Shown here: in pieces, positions 24,937-40,354 of the stretch
How the letters are laid out: each line of letters starts with the position of its first letter
Position numbering within the stretch: the first letter of the stretch is position 1
NCBI RefSeq assembly: GCF_030272615.1
Contig: NC_081414.1
Location: forward strand, 335,660,427-335,724,426
Source of the DNA: Cryptomeria japonica
Lineage: Eukaryota > Streptophyta > Pinopsida > Cupressales > Cupressaceae
Length of the DNA: 64,000 bases
Direction: 5' to 3'
Position numbers and translations under genes: made by a program
Notes under the pieces: model-generated
The model's input: only the letters and a program-made list of their open reading frames with translations
What the model was told of the DNA's origin: nothing
Database searches by the model: none

Positions 24937-27225
24937 CTCTCCTTAGGACCCCATATGACCCCTAATGACACCATATGACCCCTTAGGACACCATACGATG
25001 TCCTAATGGGTCATATGGTGTCTTAAGGGGTCATATGGTGTTCTAACACATGTGTGGCCCCTTGTGACCCCTAATGACACCATATGACCCTTTACGACAC
25101 CATATGACCCCTTAGGACACCATATAACCCCTTAGGACAATATGATGTCTGAAGGGGTCATATGGTGTTCTAACACATGTGTGGTCCCTTTGGGCCTTAT
25201 ATGAACCCTAACAATACGATATGACCCCTTAGGACATCATATGACCCTTTAGGACACCATGTGACCCCTTAGGACACCATATGACCCCTTAGGACAATAT
25301 GATGTCCTAAGGGGTCATATGGTGTTCTAACACATGTGTAGCCCTTTAGGACCCCATATGACCCTTAACGACACCATATGACCTTCTAGGACACCATATG
25401 ACCCGTAACAACACCATATTACCCCAAGGTAGGACACTATGTGACCCCTCTGGACACAATATCACTCATTAGGACATCATATGGTACCCTAAGTGATCAT
25501 ACAGTGTCCTTAGGGGTCATATGGGGTCCTAATAGGCCACACGTGTGTTAGAACAACATATGACCCCTTATGACACCATATGACCCCTCAAGACGTCATA
25601 TGGTGTCCTTAGATATGACGTCTTGAGGGGTCATATGGTGTCCTAAGGGATCATGTCATGTACTAGGATAAAAAATGGGTCATATGGTATCTTGAGGGGT
25701 CATATGGCGTCATTAGGGGTCATATAGTGTCATTAGGGGTCATATGAGGTTCTAAGAGGCCACATGTGTGTTAGAATGTCATATGACCCCTTAGGATGTC
25801 ATATGGTGTCCTAAGGGGTCATATGTTATCCTAAAGGGTCATGTCATGTACTAGGATGTTAAAAGGGGTGATATGTTATCGTTAGGGGTCATCATATGGT
25901 ATCGTTATGGGTCATATGGGGTCCTAAGGAGCTACACGTGTTAGAACACCATATGACCCCTTTATACACCATATGACCCCTTGGGACATCATATTGTCGT
26001 AAGGGGTCATATGGTGTCCTAAGGGGTCATAAGGTGTCCTAAGGGGTCATGTTGTGTACTCAAATGTTAAAAGGGGTCATATGGTGTCCTAAGGGGTCAT
26101 ATAGTGTCCTAAAGGGTCATATGGTGTCTCGAGGGGTCATATAGTGTCCTAAGGGGTCATATGGTGTTTTAAGGGGTCATATGGTGTCATATGGTATCTT
26201 AAGGGGCCACACATGTGTTAGAACACTATATGACTCCTTAGGACATCATATTATCCTAGGGGTTTATATGGTGTTTTAAGATGTCATATGGTGTCTTAAG
26301 GGGTCATATGGTGTCTTGAGGAATCATATGGTGTCCTAAGGGGTCATATGGTATCACTAGGGGTCATATGGGATCCTAAGGGATCATATGGTGTTGTTAG
26401 GGGTCATATTGGGTCCTAAGGGGCCACACATGTGTTAAAACACCATATGACCCCTTTAAACACCATATGACCCCTTAGGACATCATATTTGTCCTAAAGG
26501 GTCAATGGTGTCCTAAGGGTTCATGTGGTGTCTTAAGGGGTCATATCATGTACTAGGATGTTAAAATGGATCATGTGGTGTTTTAAGGGGTCATATAGCT
26601 ACCTAAGGGGTCATATGGTGTTCTGAGGGGTCATATAGTGTCTTATGGGGTCATATGGTGTCCTAAGGGGTCATATGATGTCATTAGGGGTCATATGGGG
26701 TCCTAAGGGGGGACACATGTGTTAGAACACCATATGACCCATTAGGCCATCATATGGTCCTAAGGGGTTATATGGTGTCCTAAGGGGTCATATGGGGTCC
26801 TAAGGGGCCACACATGTGTTGGAACACCATATGACAATGAGTCATATGGTGTCCTTAGGGCTCATGTGGTGTCCTAAGGGGTCATGTTGTACATACCAGG
26901 ATGTTAAAAAGGGTCATATGGTGTCCTGAGGGGTCGTATGGGGTCCTAAGGGGCCACACATGTGTTAGAACACCATATGACCACTTAAGACATCATATTA
27001 TCCTAAGGGGTCATGTTGTACATACAAGGATGTTAAAAAGGGTCATATGGTGTCCTAAGGGGTCATATGAGGTCCTTAGGGGCCACACATGTGTTAAAAC
27101 ACCATATGACCCCTTAGGACACCGTATGACCCTTTAGGACATCATATTATCCTAAGGGGTCATATGGTGTCCTAAGGGGTCATATCGCGTACTAGGATGT
27201 TAAAAGGGGTCATATGGTGTCCTAA
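24937..27225. repeat. Central array of ~20-bp palindromic units
   Basis: Roughly one hundred units with consensus GGGGTCATATGGTGTCCTAA. Each holds two palindromic cores, CATATG and CCTAAGG. Up to about 25440 most units read in the complement orientation (CATATGACCCCTTAGGACAC); beyond about 25490 most read forward, so the array itself is inverted about its left part. A longer pattern, GGCCACACATGTGTTAGAAC followed by a gap and GATGTTAAAAGGGGTC, recurs about every 120-280 bp. The repeat type is unassigned. Confidence 0.9.
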
Positions 27226-29351
<2,126 letters not shown>

Positions 29352-29983
29352 CATTCATGAAAGCATTAAAGAAGATTCCTGAGAATTGTAGACCTTAGGA
29401 TGCAATGGCATTGGTTATATATTTGGATACGTTTGACACAAAAATGAGTTGTAGATTGAGGAATGAAGACCCAACAAGTTCGCATGAATATTGAAAAGGT
29501 TTCCAAGTATGGGATGGTTAGAAGGCTCAAGCCCAAGAATACAACTTCATATGCAAGCAAAAGGTGTAACTCAAAGGTTAGCAATGGTATTCCAAGCAAT
29601 GACCAGTTTGTTGTCCCATGTTTTATTTCGTTTCGTCTCAAGATGCCGATAATAGTTTTTCAAATGTTATTCATGTACATGTTCAACGCTATGCATACAA
29701 TCAACTACCCAGTATGCAAATGCCTGAAAGAATCACATCAAGTCAACATCAACTTGTTGTCCCTCAACAAGAAGCTTCCACCATTACATATCAGTTTGAA
29801 TCTCAAGCTCTTAATCAATAGTGTGAAGCTCTTGCCAACTCCATAGCATATGTTCAAGCATTGATTGATGATGAGACAAGGAGTCTTTCTAAGAATGAGG
29901 GCATTGTATTCGTAGAGATTCAAGGGCAACTTCATATTGATAGTGATGCAAGTGAAATGTTTAAGGTTATTGGTATTGATTAA
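29352..29983 (+). pseudogene. Element A gag, C-terminal part (decayed)
   Basis: Resumes the gag frame broken by F. It reads MKALKKIPENCRP, a stop near 29398, then ALVIYLDTFDTKMSCRLRNE, a conserved stretch of gypsy gag. A shift near 29480 leads to NIEKVSKYGM and then to a Gln/Ser-rich tail in another frame, ending at TAA 29981-29983. No zinc knuckle is seen. Several frame breaks make it non-functional. Confidence 0.65.
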
Positions 29984-31580
29984 ATAATGCATTCATTTGA
30001 GTGTGGACAATTGTTCAGTAATGATGATCCTATATGTGTAAATGTTGATGAATTTGTCAACAATAACCTTGATGTTTATGATTTTTCTTATATGCCTTCA
30101 TCTCATGAGTTGAATCAAGATGTTTTCTATCCTCTTGTTCACTGTGACATGCATAAATCTGATTTGGAATCATCTGTAACACATGAGAATGCAAGTGATT
30201 TGCAATGTAGTGATGATGAATGGGAAGGTGCTAAATCTCCTCATACTTTTTCCACTAATGAAGACAATGTTGTTTATTTCCATGTGGTGTCTCGAATGAT
30301 ATGACTAAGATTGAAATGGATTCGTTTACAATAGCTAAAGATGATGTTGATGTATAAATTATTGACAATCCATGTCCACTTATGAGTAATTCAAATATGC
30401 ATGATGTTGAGCATGAAGATCAAGAGTCGATGTCAATCTCTATGGAAAGTTTTTGTAGTTCAGAAGAGTTTCTAGACATTGAGGTTATAGATTTGAATTA
30501 GGACAACTCAACTAATGCAATGGTGAGTGGTTTTGAATATGAATGCTTCATTGCTGACAATGATATGGGAATGTGTGATAGTTATGAACTTGGAACTATA
30601 GGTGTTCCTAATGATATTAAGACATTGTTAGTTACGAGGAAATCAATGCTATTGATGAAACCTTTTGCACAAATGGTTCAGATCATATAAGCATTCAAAA
30701 TGAAGAGGGTTTGCATAAAGGTATGAATGATAAGGCATTTTTTCAGATTTCTATGAGCCAATCATGAGGACATATCTTATGATATAGAAATGAAGATAGA
30801 TTATATACTGAAACCAGAGTTGGATGTGTTTATATGTAATGTGAATACTGGTGATATAGATAGTTTGTGCTTGGAAGACATTGAAATTTCAAATGAAGAC
30901 ATTGAGCTCAAAAGTTCAGGTATATACTCTTGCAAGCATGATATGATGTTATTTCCAAATGGACCAGCATACAAATGTTTTCCTTTGATAAATTTGGTAC
31001 TTCATGTCTTGGTTTGCAACAATACATTGTTGATGAATGCATTTATTCTTAATAGATATATGATAAAGATAAGCAAGAAGCTATATGTACAATTGAGTAT
31101 GAGTGTTTCAGTTTTTCTAATTAAGTGATTGTTTACTGAAAATGACACTGAAGAGGATGATACAAAACTCCCTACTAGGTATGAGTTAATCCTAATTGAT
31201 GGATGTAGCAAGGGTATGCCATATGAAGGTGAGCATATTCTTCTTTGGCCTGGTTACACAATACAAAATTCAAAGGAGAATACTGAGGGTGATCAGTGCA
31301 ATGTTGATTTAAGGAAGACTAATAGTGTATCCTGTGATCGGTTGATTATCGGTGGTATCTTCAAGTTGGTTGCATTATCACATGATAAGAATCATATTTT
31401 TTGATAAAGGGAAATATTGGTTCTTCCTTTTTGGTGGCCCAGGGCCACCAATTGAAGGATAGTATCGATTTTTGTTCAATTTCAAATAAAAGTTCTCAAT
31501 GGATAAAGCTTGGTCTGCTTCAACTAGAGATTGGATTCTTGCTATACCCACAAGGGGCATACATCCCCAACCAGAGCTGC
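29984..31580 (+). other. Post-gag region of element A, unassigned broken frames
   Basis: Plus-strand open stretches at 29987-30304, 30790-31128 and 31129-31404 are acidic (for example DDEWEGAKSPHTF) and are separated by stops. They read like pieces of one decayed acidic protein. I recognise no protease, RT, RNase H or integrase motif, so the usual pol position of A is empty or unrecognisable. Confidence 0.45.
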
Positions 31581-34535
31581 TGTTAGGACTAGTAATTTTT
31601 GTCCTTCTCTTGCTTGTTCATTCACGACTGGTTTTTCAAATGTCATTTTTTGATATATTTTGGCTAAGTATTTTAAGCCCTAAAGCATCTTAGGATTTCC
31701 TTGGTTCTAATTTATTGTTGATTTGTTTAGTCGGTTAAGTCTTTTGGAGGGTTTGTTTCCAATGGGTTCATACTTGCAAAATTATTGTCCCCTTCACGTG
31801 TTCCCTAGGATATTCTTATCGATTGGTTGGGTTATCCTTAGGACTCTTCAATTTTTATTTTGCCTAAGCTTTAAATGCACGGCCCTTGACCCTTTGTTAT
31901 GTCTTGATTTTCCCACGTGATTGAGAAATGTGCCTAAGGATTGCCTTGCTTCCCTCCGATATTCATTTATGTCCCTAATATAACAATGCGGGTGTGCGAG
32001 GAGGAAACATAAGGTAGGCAATATAATTGACCACACAATCTTGTAATGTGATAGCATGTTGCTTGGTCAAACACGTGGGTTTGTGAAGAAAGAAGGAAAA
32101 GAAGAGGTCGAGTGAGATGTTGACCTCACGTTATCGCAAAGGTTATACAGAGAAGGAAGATTCAATGCAGGTATACGAGGTTGAAGAGGATTGATGTATA
32201 AAGGTCCCTACTAATTGATATGGCATATATGTGTTGATTAAAGGGGAATTCAAATGTAATCTTCCTGCCATGTCCAAAGGGTCAAATGAGCTGTTAGTTG
32301 TTTTGTGGTGCCATGTTGGATAGGGAAGTGCTGATAAGGATAGTCAAGGTCCTTTGACTCTGCTGAACAAGGTTGTGGCTATTTTAGCTCCAAAAAGGCC
32401 CCAACTACATTATCGTACACTAAAAATAACCTTCGTGTTATACACAAGGGGGTATAGTGGCCACAATGCTTCTATCAAGCCCTGCAACCATTCTGAGCCT
32501 ATTTTGTATTTTTTGTGTCTACATAACAAAAGTTTTGCATCGTATGACATTGTGGTTTTGGAGCCAGATTAGCCACATCTGTCGAACAAAGTAGAGAATT
32601 AATAAATAAAGCATAAAAGGAAGTAACATGCAAAGACTGTTGATATTGTGGCTTGTTGAGATTTTAAATATTATTTATACTAGCGAATCACCTACAGAAA
32701 GATTATCTCCAGATAGGAAAATAAGAAAACTTCATATGTGATAAGCCCAAGGGATTGAAATGGAGGCATGCAATGGGTACAAATGATGGATTGTCATCGA
32801 AGAAAACTAAACTGGAGGTTGAGTGACTACAAAGGATAAGTTTCAATCCTTTGAAAAGGCATAAAGAAGACAGGGTGTTTTCCATGCATGGTACCGTGAG
32901 TTTAGTCATATTTAAAGCTTATAAGTTTTTACTTAAGTTAATGACCATTATAATGGATTTGCCATATATATAAAAATAAACTTCTATTAGTACTTGTTCG
33001 AGGATTTTTAAAAAAATGGAACACCTATAAGCCTAAGAAGGATTGTATGTTCACAAGATGCAAATTTCATGATACTGGGTGGAAAATATTTCAATAAATT
33101 GCTTTGTAGCTAAAGGGATATTGAAAATCCATAAGATAGCTAAATGGATATTGAAAGGGAGTCTCAGTTGCAAACAACCTTTCAAAAGCTACACTACGAG
33201 GAAGAGGGATCGAGAAGGAGAACAAGGAGGACAAGGGAAAGTTAGTGTATCCCTCATTCTGATCCCCACATTTTCCTTTAAGCTTCTCCTTCCACTTTAC
33301 TAGCTTCTTTTCTAGTTCAGTGAGCTCCTCCTTTAGTTTTGAGGATGCTTTCCTTCTAGTATTGTGAAGCTCCTCTTCTAGTTTGCTGAGCTCTTCTACT
33401 AGATAGTCTTGTGCAAGTCTTTCGCCTTCAGAGTTAGCAACAACACAATAGTGGTACGACTCAAAGCAATTGGACTTCAACAATATTTTATTCTCCACCC
33501 AGATTGCTTCTTGTACACATCATCCAATTTTTGTCTTATTCAGAATTTGTAATAGGAGTTTTTCTTTTATGCTTATAATCCATAAACGTGTCAAAAGGAA
33601 GAAGAGCTAGTTGTAAATAGCCCGAAGCTTGTCGCATTCCTTATTGTTTTAAAAGGAATTCCGAGGCTGTCAAGTTAAAAAAAAGTTCTAGTAGGTGCAT
33701 AATTTTCAAAAAATACTGCTAGAAAAGGTAGTAGCAGTGTCTGAGTCATGGATTGACTTTAAAGCATGGAAGAATGTAAATAGTTTGATGGGAAATGTCA
33801 ATTAGTTTATGGTTTATAATGGGTATTACTATGAAAATTGTCTCCACAACGTATTCCTTATCTTACATGAATAACAATATCAAGGGTTATGTTGTTTGTC
33901 TTTGCAAAGATCTTGCGAATGTATAATATTGTTTGTAGACTCTCTTTAAGTCCAATAGATTAATTTCCTTCATTCATATTGCAATAATTTTAAGGATACA
34001 TTGCAGAATTTATAAGAATGATCTATGTAGTAACAATAGGGGTTGCATTAATGTTAGGCATTGATGCAACATGACCCCGCTAGTTAAGATAAATTGTCGT
34101 TTGATATTTACATTCAGATAGGCCTTTTGACTGCATTTTGGATTAAGCACTAGTCTGCTAGATTCTTGCAGCCAGATTTAAGGAATTTCATATTATTCAA
34201 ATCTTTTTTACCTTTCATGTTGTAGGAGTAGAGTAAAGCAGGGTTTTTACTCTCATACATGCGTAACTAATATATAACTAGAATAGAGCCAATTTTGGAT
34301 GAAGTTTTACATATTCTGGCCAAACATGCTGATATGCAATATTTGTTTTTAAGTTGTGTTAGATTCATAGATATTGCAAAAGGTTTACCCGCCTAGGTCT
34401 TGCAGAGTCGAAAGAGTAGAGGAATAACTCACTCCTTAAGTACTCCTTATCAATTGGCTAGTGGTCTCAAATTTCTGTTGATAGAAGAGGGCTAATTCTT
34501 AGGAAAATCTGAAAAATCAACTAGAAAAACCAACA
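31581..34535 (+). repeat. 3' LTR of element A
   Basis: 2955 bp copy of the 5' LTR, from TGTTAGGACT to ACCAACA. It lacks element G but carries a MITE (32371-32582) that the 5' LTR does not have. No clear polypurine tract precedes it, which is unusual and may reflect decay. Confidence 0.75.
32371..32582. mobile_element. MITE in the 3' LTR of A
   Basis: About 210 bp absent from the matching place of the 5' LTR (near 3543). The ends are imperfect inverted repeats: GTGGCTATTTTAGCTCCAAA on the left against GTGGCTAATCTGGCTCCAAA read from the right. The flanks (TGAACAA and CGAACAA) suggest a short target duplication of about 8 bp. No coding capacity. Confidence 0.65.
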
Positions 34536-35181
34536 CATAATTTTATTTTTATTTTTAAAAAAGCCCTCGACCCTTCCAATTAAATGTATTAAACGAAAAA
34601 ACCCCATCCCTTCCATTTTCTTTTAATTAAATAAAATTAAATAATATTAAATACTATTGTTTACACAATAATTTAATATTATTCTCTTATTTCCATATTT
34701 ACTCCATTTCCCTTAACCCACTTCCACTTTAACTACTTCTTTATTTCTTCTCCCCACAAAAATAAATTTGCTTAACGACTACATGTTGCACTAAAAATAT
34801 ATATATAAACTCTACATACTATAAAAATATATATTCCCACATTACATACTATAAAAATATATATTCCCACATTTAATTATACTCAGCGGGACGGCCTAAA
34901 GACATGGTACATAGTCTATACCCATGTATTCGGGTTACTTCCATCTGTTAAAGAAAAAGATAAAAAGAAAAGCGAAGGGAACTCAGATTAAGGCTTATCA
35001 CATCTAAGATAGCTTTACGAAAAAACACGGACACATCTGAACCGTTAGATATGAGCCAAGCAAATATTTACTAATTCTTTTGGAAGGGCTAGGGTTCGGA
35101 GGATTCTCATGATGTTCGGTTAGGGTTTTCTCATAACACGGAGAAGTGAGCTGTGAATATTTGTAGCTGGCTATATATCCA
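34536..35181. other. Gene-free AT-rich DNA
   Basis: Nothing codes here. A 30-bp segment ('tacatactataaaaatatat' plus 'attcccacat') is repeated directly at about 34813-34872. Confidence 0.5.
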
Positions 35182-37065
35182 CCTTTCCTTGAATGATTCA
35201 ATACGAGAAACGATTTATTGCGCGTTTAATCACATGTATCAAAGGTATTCCTTGATTGTTGGTGCAATCATTTTTTACATCTGGTTTCGGTTGTTTTCAT
35301 ATTTCTCTTATTTTTTTCTCGGTTCGAAATTGCAACGGTGATCTGTAATGTTCAAATTTAATGACGAGCCTTTGGCTTAGTAATGTTTACAAATATAGAT
35401 CGAGATTTATTGACAATATATTAGGGTAAAAATGAGGTCGATGATGAGAAAGGAAAGGCTTGTTTCTCAAAACATTCGCAGTGGCCGCCTAAGAGCTTTC
35501 GCCTTTGCCGGGCTTGAGAGCTTGTGCTGTTCAATTCTTCCTTGGATGTCTGAGACCTCAAAACATTTTTCATCTTCAAAACCATTTCATTTTTTCCTTG
35601 TTTTTCGTTACGGTACTTGCTATAGCTTTTGATGGTTTTTATTTTGGGGTTTATGTTGCATGATCCCATGTTAGTTTAATGATAAACACTTAATGGTCGA
35701 TGATGAAGAAATTATTCGTACTGTCCGAGACATTGTCTGTGCGGATTAATACCTCTAGCTTGCTGAGACCTTTAATAAATATTTATTGGTTTGTGTCTAC
35801 TAAGGTAAGGGCAATGAAATGCATTAGGCACCGATCCTGGTGCCTTCTATATTAGGGATGTGTAGTTATAAGCGTTTATCTACGGTGCTTTCTTTCGTTA
35901 CTCCCCACTACGGTCCTTATTTGTAAGTGTTTCATGTTGGTAGAGTTTTCTTTTTTGGAGCTTACCGATAGGCCATCTTTGGTCATTATTTTATTGTAAA
36001 TGTCGTCTCCTGTGTGCTTGGTCGAGTACTTTAGTTGTAGGTTAGGCGTGTTAAATTTAATCCAAATGTTCCTTTTTAATGTCAAACTCGTATCAAGGGG
36101 TACCTTTTAGGTGAAAAAAACTCTAAAAGCTTGAATGGTAATGTGTTGAGACTTCCCCTTTGCTGAGTAACCTTTTGAATTTGTTCAAGGATGTTATTGG
36201 CTCTAATCTCACGTTGAGGGACATTTTCAGTCAAATTGAAATGGTCCTCTCTGATATTACGGTTTCTTTGTTCAGTAATGCTGTCAATAAATAGAAACCA
36301 TGTCTTATCAATGAAGAGGATGTTAAATACCTATTATCAGAGCAGCTTTGGAGATATACAGTTGAAGTGTTGCTATTTGAGCACTATCTATGATAACAGC
36401 TTTGAAAGATTTCTTCTGTGATATTACATGTTTCTATTTGTTGACAGCATTATTTATTGGAGAGTTTCTTTATTCAATAATGTTGTCAATAAATAGAAAA
36501 CATGTTTTATCAAAGAAGAGGATGTAGAAAACTTGTTATCAGAACAAGTGTACCATTGAAGAAGGCTTTTGGAGTAGTAACTTTAAAGATGGCTCCAGAA
36601 TTGTATCTTGTAATGTGTTGAGACTTACCCCTTTGCTGAGTAACCTTTTGAATTTGTTCAAGGATGTTATTGGCTCTAATCTCACGTTGAGCGACATTTT
36701 CAGTCAAATTGAAATGTTCCTCTCTGATATTACGGCTTCTTTGTTCAGTAATGTTGTCGATAAATAGAAAAGATGTCTTTTCTATGAAGATGATGTTAAA
36801 TACCTATTATCAGAGCAGCTTTGTAGAAAGTTGAGCTGAAGAGTTATTTCTAGTATTTTGGACTATTTTGCGAATAAGTTGCAAAGTATGGAAAATCTAT
36901 CTTATAAAAGGGTTGAAAGCTTGTGGGAAGTAATTATTTTAGTGATTCTTAAGTTTATGAGTTCGAAGTATTATTTTAGGCATAAATTTGTAAAAGTATA
37001 GCATTTCACCTGATCCATTGTGCTAATTAATTTTTTTATACAAATAGTTAAAAAGGAGCACCCTC
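35182..37065. repeat. Tandem segmental duplication, copy 1
   Basis: Matches 37594-39405 in the same order. Landmarks include 'cctttccttgaat', 'ttgcaacggtgatctgt', 'gtggccgcct' and 'gaggatgtt'-like text. Inside it a segment of about 210 bp is repeated again (36139-36340 and 36611-36826). I see no gene: the longest frames are short and not conserved between copies. Confidence 0.75.
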
Positions 37066-37593
37066 CCTATTTCATGTAAGGTTTAAGACAAGCTCTGCTG
37101 ATATGAACAGGTACTTATGGCACTTAACGACATCACTTGTTAGCTTCACGCTATCATCCATTCCGCAACACTTAAAACGCCATGAAACCTGAAAAGTTCA
37201 TTTTTAAATATTGTCCTCTCCCATACAGTTATGAGACCAAAAATCTTTAATCAACAAATGAACTGTGTGTAGTTAGAATTTTGGTTACAACTTACGGGTT
37301 TCCAAATGCATTATGGTCAGCACATAACATTAAGTGAAGTAGCCATTAAAGTCCAATCTTGCCGCCACACTTACTCTCTGTATCTATAGTTTTGATTCTT
37401 AAAATATACCATTCCACTTTAGCCTAACAGTTAGGTGGCTTCTTGTTTATCTGAAAATTGTATTTTGCTTTTGGTTTGGCCCCCTTTTTTTTATGGTCAA
37501 ATAGAAACGCGATTTCCCATACATGATTGACAAACTTATTTTTCTAATATAAGGAATTATTGAAATCAGGTATGAAGAATGTTGTGAAAATGA

Positions 37594-39405
37594 CCTTTCC
37601 TTGAATAATTCAATAAATTGAGCGATTTCTTGTGTTATAATCATCTGTACTGAAGGTATTTCGTGATTTATCTGTGACTCAATTGTTGGGTGTTTCATTC
37701 ATTTTTTACATTTGGTTTGGTTGTTTTCATATTTCCTTGTTGCATTTTTTTGTCGGTTAGAAATTGCAACGGTGATCTGTGAAGTCCAAGTTTCATGTTA
37801 AGCCTTTCGCTGTGATATTTACAAATATAGGTCGGAATTTATTGACAATACATTAGGTTAAAAATGAGGTGGATGATGAGAAAAACAAGGCTTGTTTTTC
37901 AAAACATTCGTAGTGGCCGCCTAGGAGCTTTCAACCATGATAGGCTTGAGAGCTTGTGCTGTTCAGTTCTTCCTTGGATGTCTGTGACCTTACACACCCA
38001 TCAGTTGTCATGATCTTTCATCCTCGACCATTTCAAGCATTTTTTTCTTTTCTGTGCTTTTTGATGTTCAATGATCAATCTGAGACACATTGTTTGTGTG
38101 GATTAATACCTCTAGCTTGTTGACACCTTTGATAAATACATTTATTAGTTGCTGCATACCGTTTATTTTAACGTAAGGGCGATGAAATGCATAAGGTAGT
38201 GGGTACCGATCTTGTTGACTTCTATATTAGGGATGTGCAATTATAAGTCTTTATCCGACTTAAGTCCCTATGGTACTGTTACAAATTAGTTTAGTAGTTC
38301 CGATATTTGATGAGTTTATATATGTCAAGCACCGATTTGAAATGAAAAACTCAAGAAAGACACGGTGGTTGATTTGTAAAGTCTCCTTTTTTTGATACTC
38401 TCTATCAGACTTCTTATTTGAAGTGTTTTATGTTGGTAGAGATTGCTTTTGTGAAGTATATCGATGGGTTATCTTTGTCCATTATTTCATTGTGACTGTT
38501 GTCTTCTGTGTGCCTAGTCGAGTTTAGTTGTAGGTTCGGAATGTCAATTTAATCGAAGTGTTATTTTTTTAAGTCAAACTCACATCAAAGGGGGTACCTT
38601 TTGAGTGAAGAAAGCTTGAATGGTAATGATTATGTAAAGTCACCATTTTAATTTATTCAAGAGTGTTTTTTGCTCTAAATTCACGTTGGGGGACAATTTT
38701 TAAGTTAAATTGAAATGGTGTAGGCCGTGCAATTGTCAATTCGAGTGATATTTTGTAATTTGGTTTTTTGACTATCTATAAGAACAGCTTTGAAGGATTT
38801 TTTCTCTAATATTCTATGTTACACCAGAAGGTTTTGATATTTGAACACATCTATAATAACAGCTCTGAAAGATCTCTCCTTTGATATTGCATGTTTTTGT
38901 TTGCTGACAACATTACTTTCTGGAGATTTTCTTTGTTTTAGTAACATTTTCAATAGATAGAAAACATGTCTTTTCAAAGAGCATGTTGAACACTTTGTTA
39001 TCAGAGTAAGTGAACAAGTTTTAAAGAGGTTGGAAAAAGCTTTTGGAGTGGGTACTTATAAGATGGCTCCAGAATTTGTATCTTATTCTTGCCTTAATAA
39101 AACTTTTTGTTTAATAATATTCTGTTAAACTAATTTGATGAAAGTTGAGCTGCAGGGTTCTTTGTTGATATAGTCAGTGTTTGATGTAAAATGTTTTAGG
39201 TCGTTTAGGAAGTAGGCTGCAAATAATGGAAAACCTGTCTTATAGAAGAGTTGGAAGCTTGTGGGAAGTAATTAATTCTAGTCATTCTTGATTAATGAGT
39301 TTGAAGTATTATTTTATATTTACATTTATAAAAGCATAGCATCTCCCCTGTTCAATTGTGTTAGCTAAATAAATTATATAAATGATTAAAAAAGAGCACT
39401 TACCC
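37594..39405. repeat. Tandem segmental duplication, copy 2
   Basis: Second copy, about 2.4 kb downstream of the first and separated from it by about 0.5 kb (37066-37593) of unrelated gene-free sequence. It lacks the internal 475-bp-offset duplication seen in copy 1. Confidence 0.75.
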
Positions 39406-39590
39406 TGTTCTATTGTGTTAATTAAAAGAAATATACTGATGGTTAAAACAGAGCACCTCCCCTGTTCTATTGTGTTAACTAAAAGAAATATACAAATGCT
39501 TAAAAAAGAGCACATCCTAGGTTTTAAGTCATGCATCTTGATAAATAAAAAAAATATACAAATGTAAAAAGAGCACTATGACAGAACTCT
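39335..39590. repeat. Tandem ~57-bp repeats
   Basis: Three good units and degraded flanking ones of 'agagcacctcccctgttcta' plus 'ttgtgttaactaaaagaaat' and an A-rich tail. The first unit overlaps the end of the segmental duplication. Confidence 0.7.
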
Positions 39591-40050
39591 CAAATTTTAA
39601 ACTACAGAAGTCTCCATTAGTTTAAGAGGAGAGCCTCACAACGGAATTGTCAAGTTTTTAACTATATAGATTCTCCACTATTTCAAGAGAAGATTCTAAA
39701 TCATGCATTGTCTTAGAAACATGAGAAATGAAAAAAGACCATTCGTTCTGCCAAATTTGTAGTTCACCTGATAAAAGATAGGAAGATGCTGACAGCACCA
39801 ATAAAGACAATTTAATTGTAATGTATGTTAGTGCTAATTTTTAATGCATTTATTCTAGAAGATGAACATGTGCAGTCTTGGGGCAAATTAATGGTTCAGT
39901 GGTGGCTCCTCAACTTAAGATCCCTAAACTCCATCTATGATAATGCTGTAAGATGTTTATATATTGGAGCTTATAACTTGCCATTGAATCGGTTTAATTA
40001 GAGGTGCCAATGTGATTGATGTTTTTAGCCTAATTGGGTAGTTTAGTTGA

Positions 40051-40354
40051 TTGGGTATTGTAATGAATGTTATTTGGATTTGTATAAGCTTATAACATAC
40101 AGCGTCAATTTAATGTTTAGATAATTGGGTATTGTAATGAATGTTATTTGGATTTGTATAAGCTTATTTATTACATACAGCTCTTGCATGTTTAAACAGT
40201 TTTAAGTTTTATTGATCGGCTATTATTTAGAAAACTTAGCGAATGGCATATAATTTGAAGGCACTTTGTGTTTTGCTTGTTTAAACAGTTTAAGTTTCGA
40301 TTGATTGGCTATTGTTTAGAAAACTTAGCGAATGGCATATAATTTGAACGGCAC
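40051..40354. repeat. Two adjacent short tandem duplications
   Basis: 'ttgggtattgtaatgaatgt' plus 'tatttggatttgtataagct' occurs at about 40051-40100 and 40123-40170. 'gtttaaacagttttaag' through 'agcgaatggcatataatttg' occurs at about 40189-40260 and 40279-40350. No coding sequence is seen from 39590 to 40744. Confidence 0.7.

Noticed and set aside
26901-27137. 78-residue frame within the 20-bp array
   Set aside because: The peptide repeats with the DNA unit and exists only because the local period keeps a frame open.
24937-27225. CRISPR-like array
   Set aside because: Units are contiguous and palindromic with no unique spacers, in a plant nuclear context without cas genes.
35405-35632. Small protein conserved between the two segmental copies (35432-35632 and about 37866-38000)
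   Set aside because: About 43 codons are open in both copies, but substitutions are mostly amino-acid changing, so I see no sign of protein-level selection.
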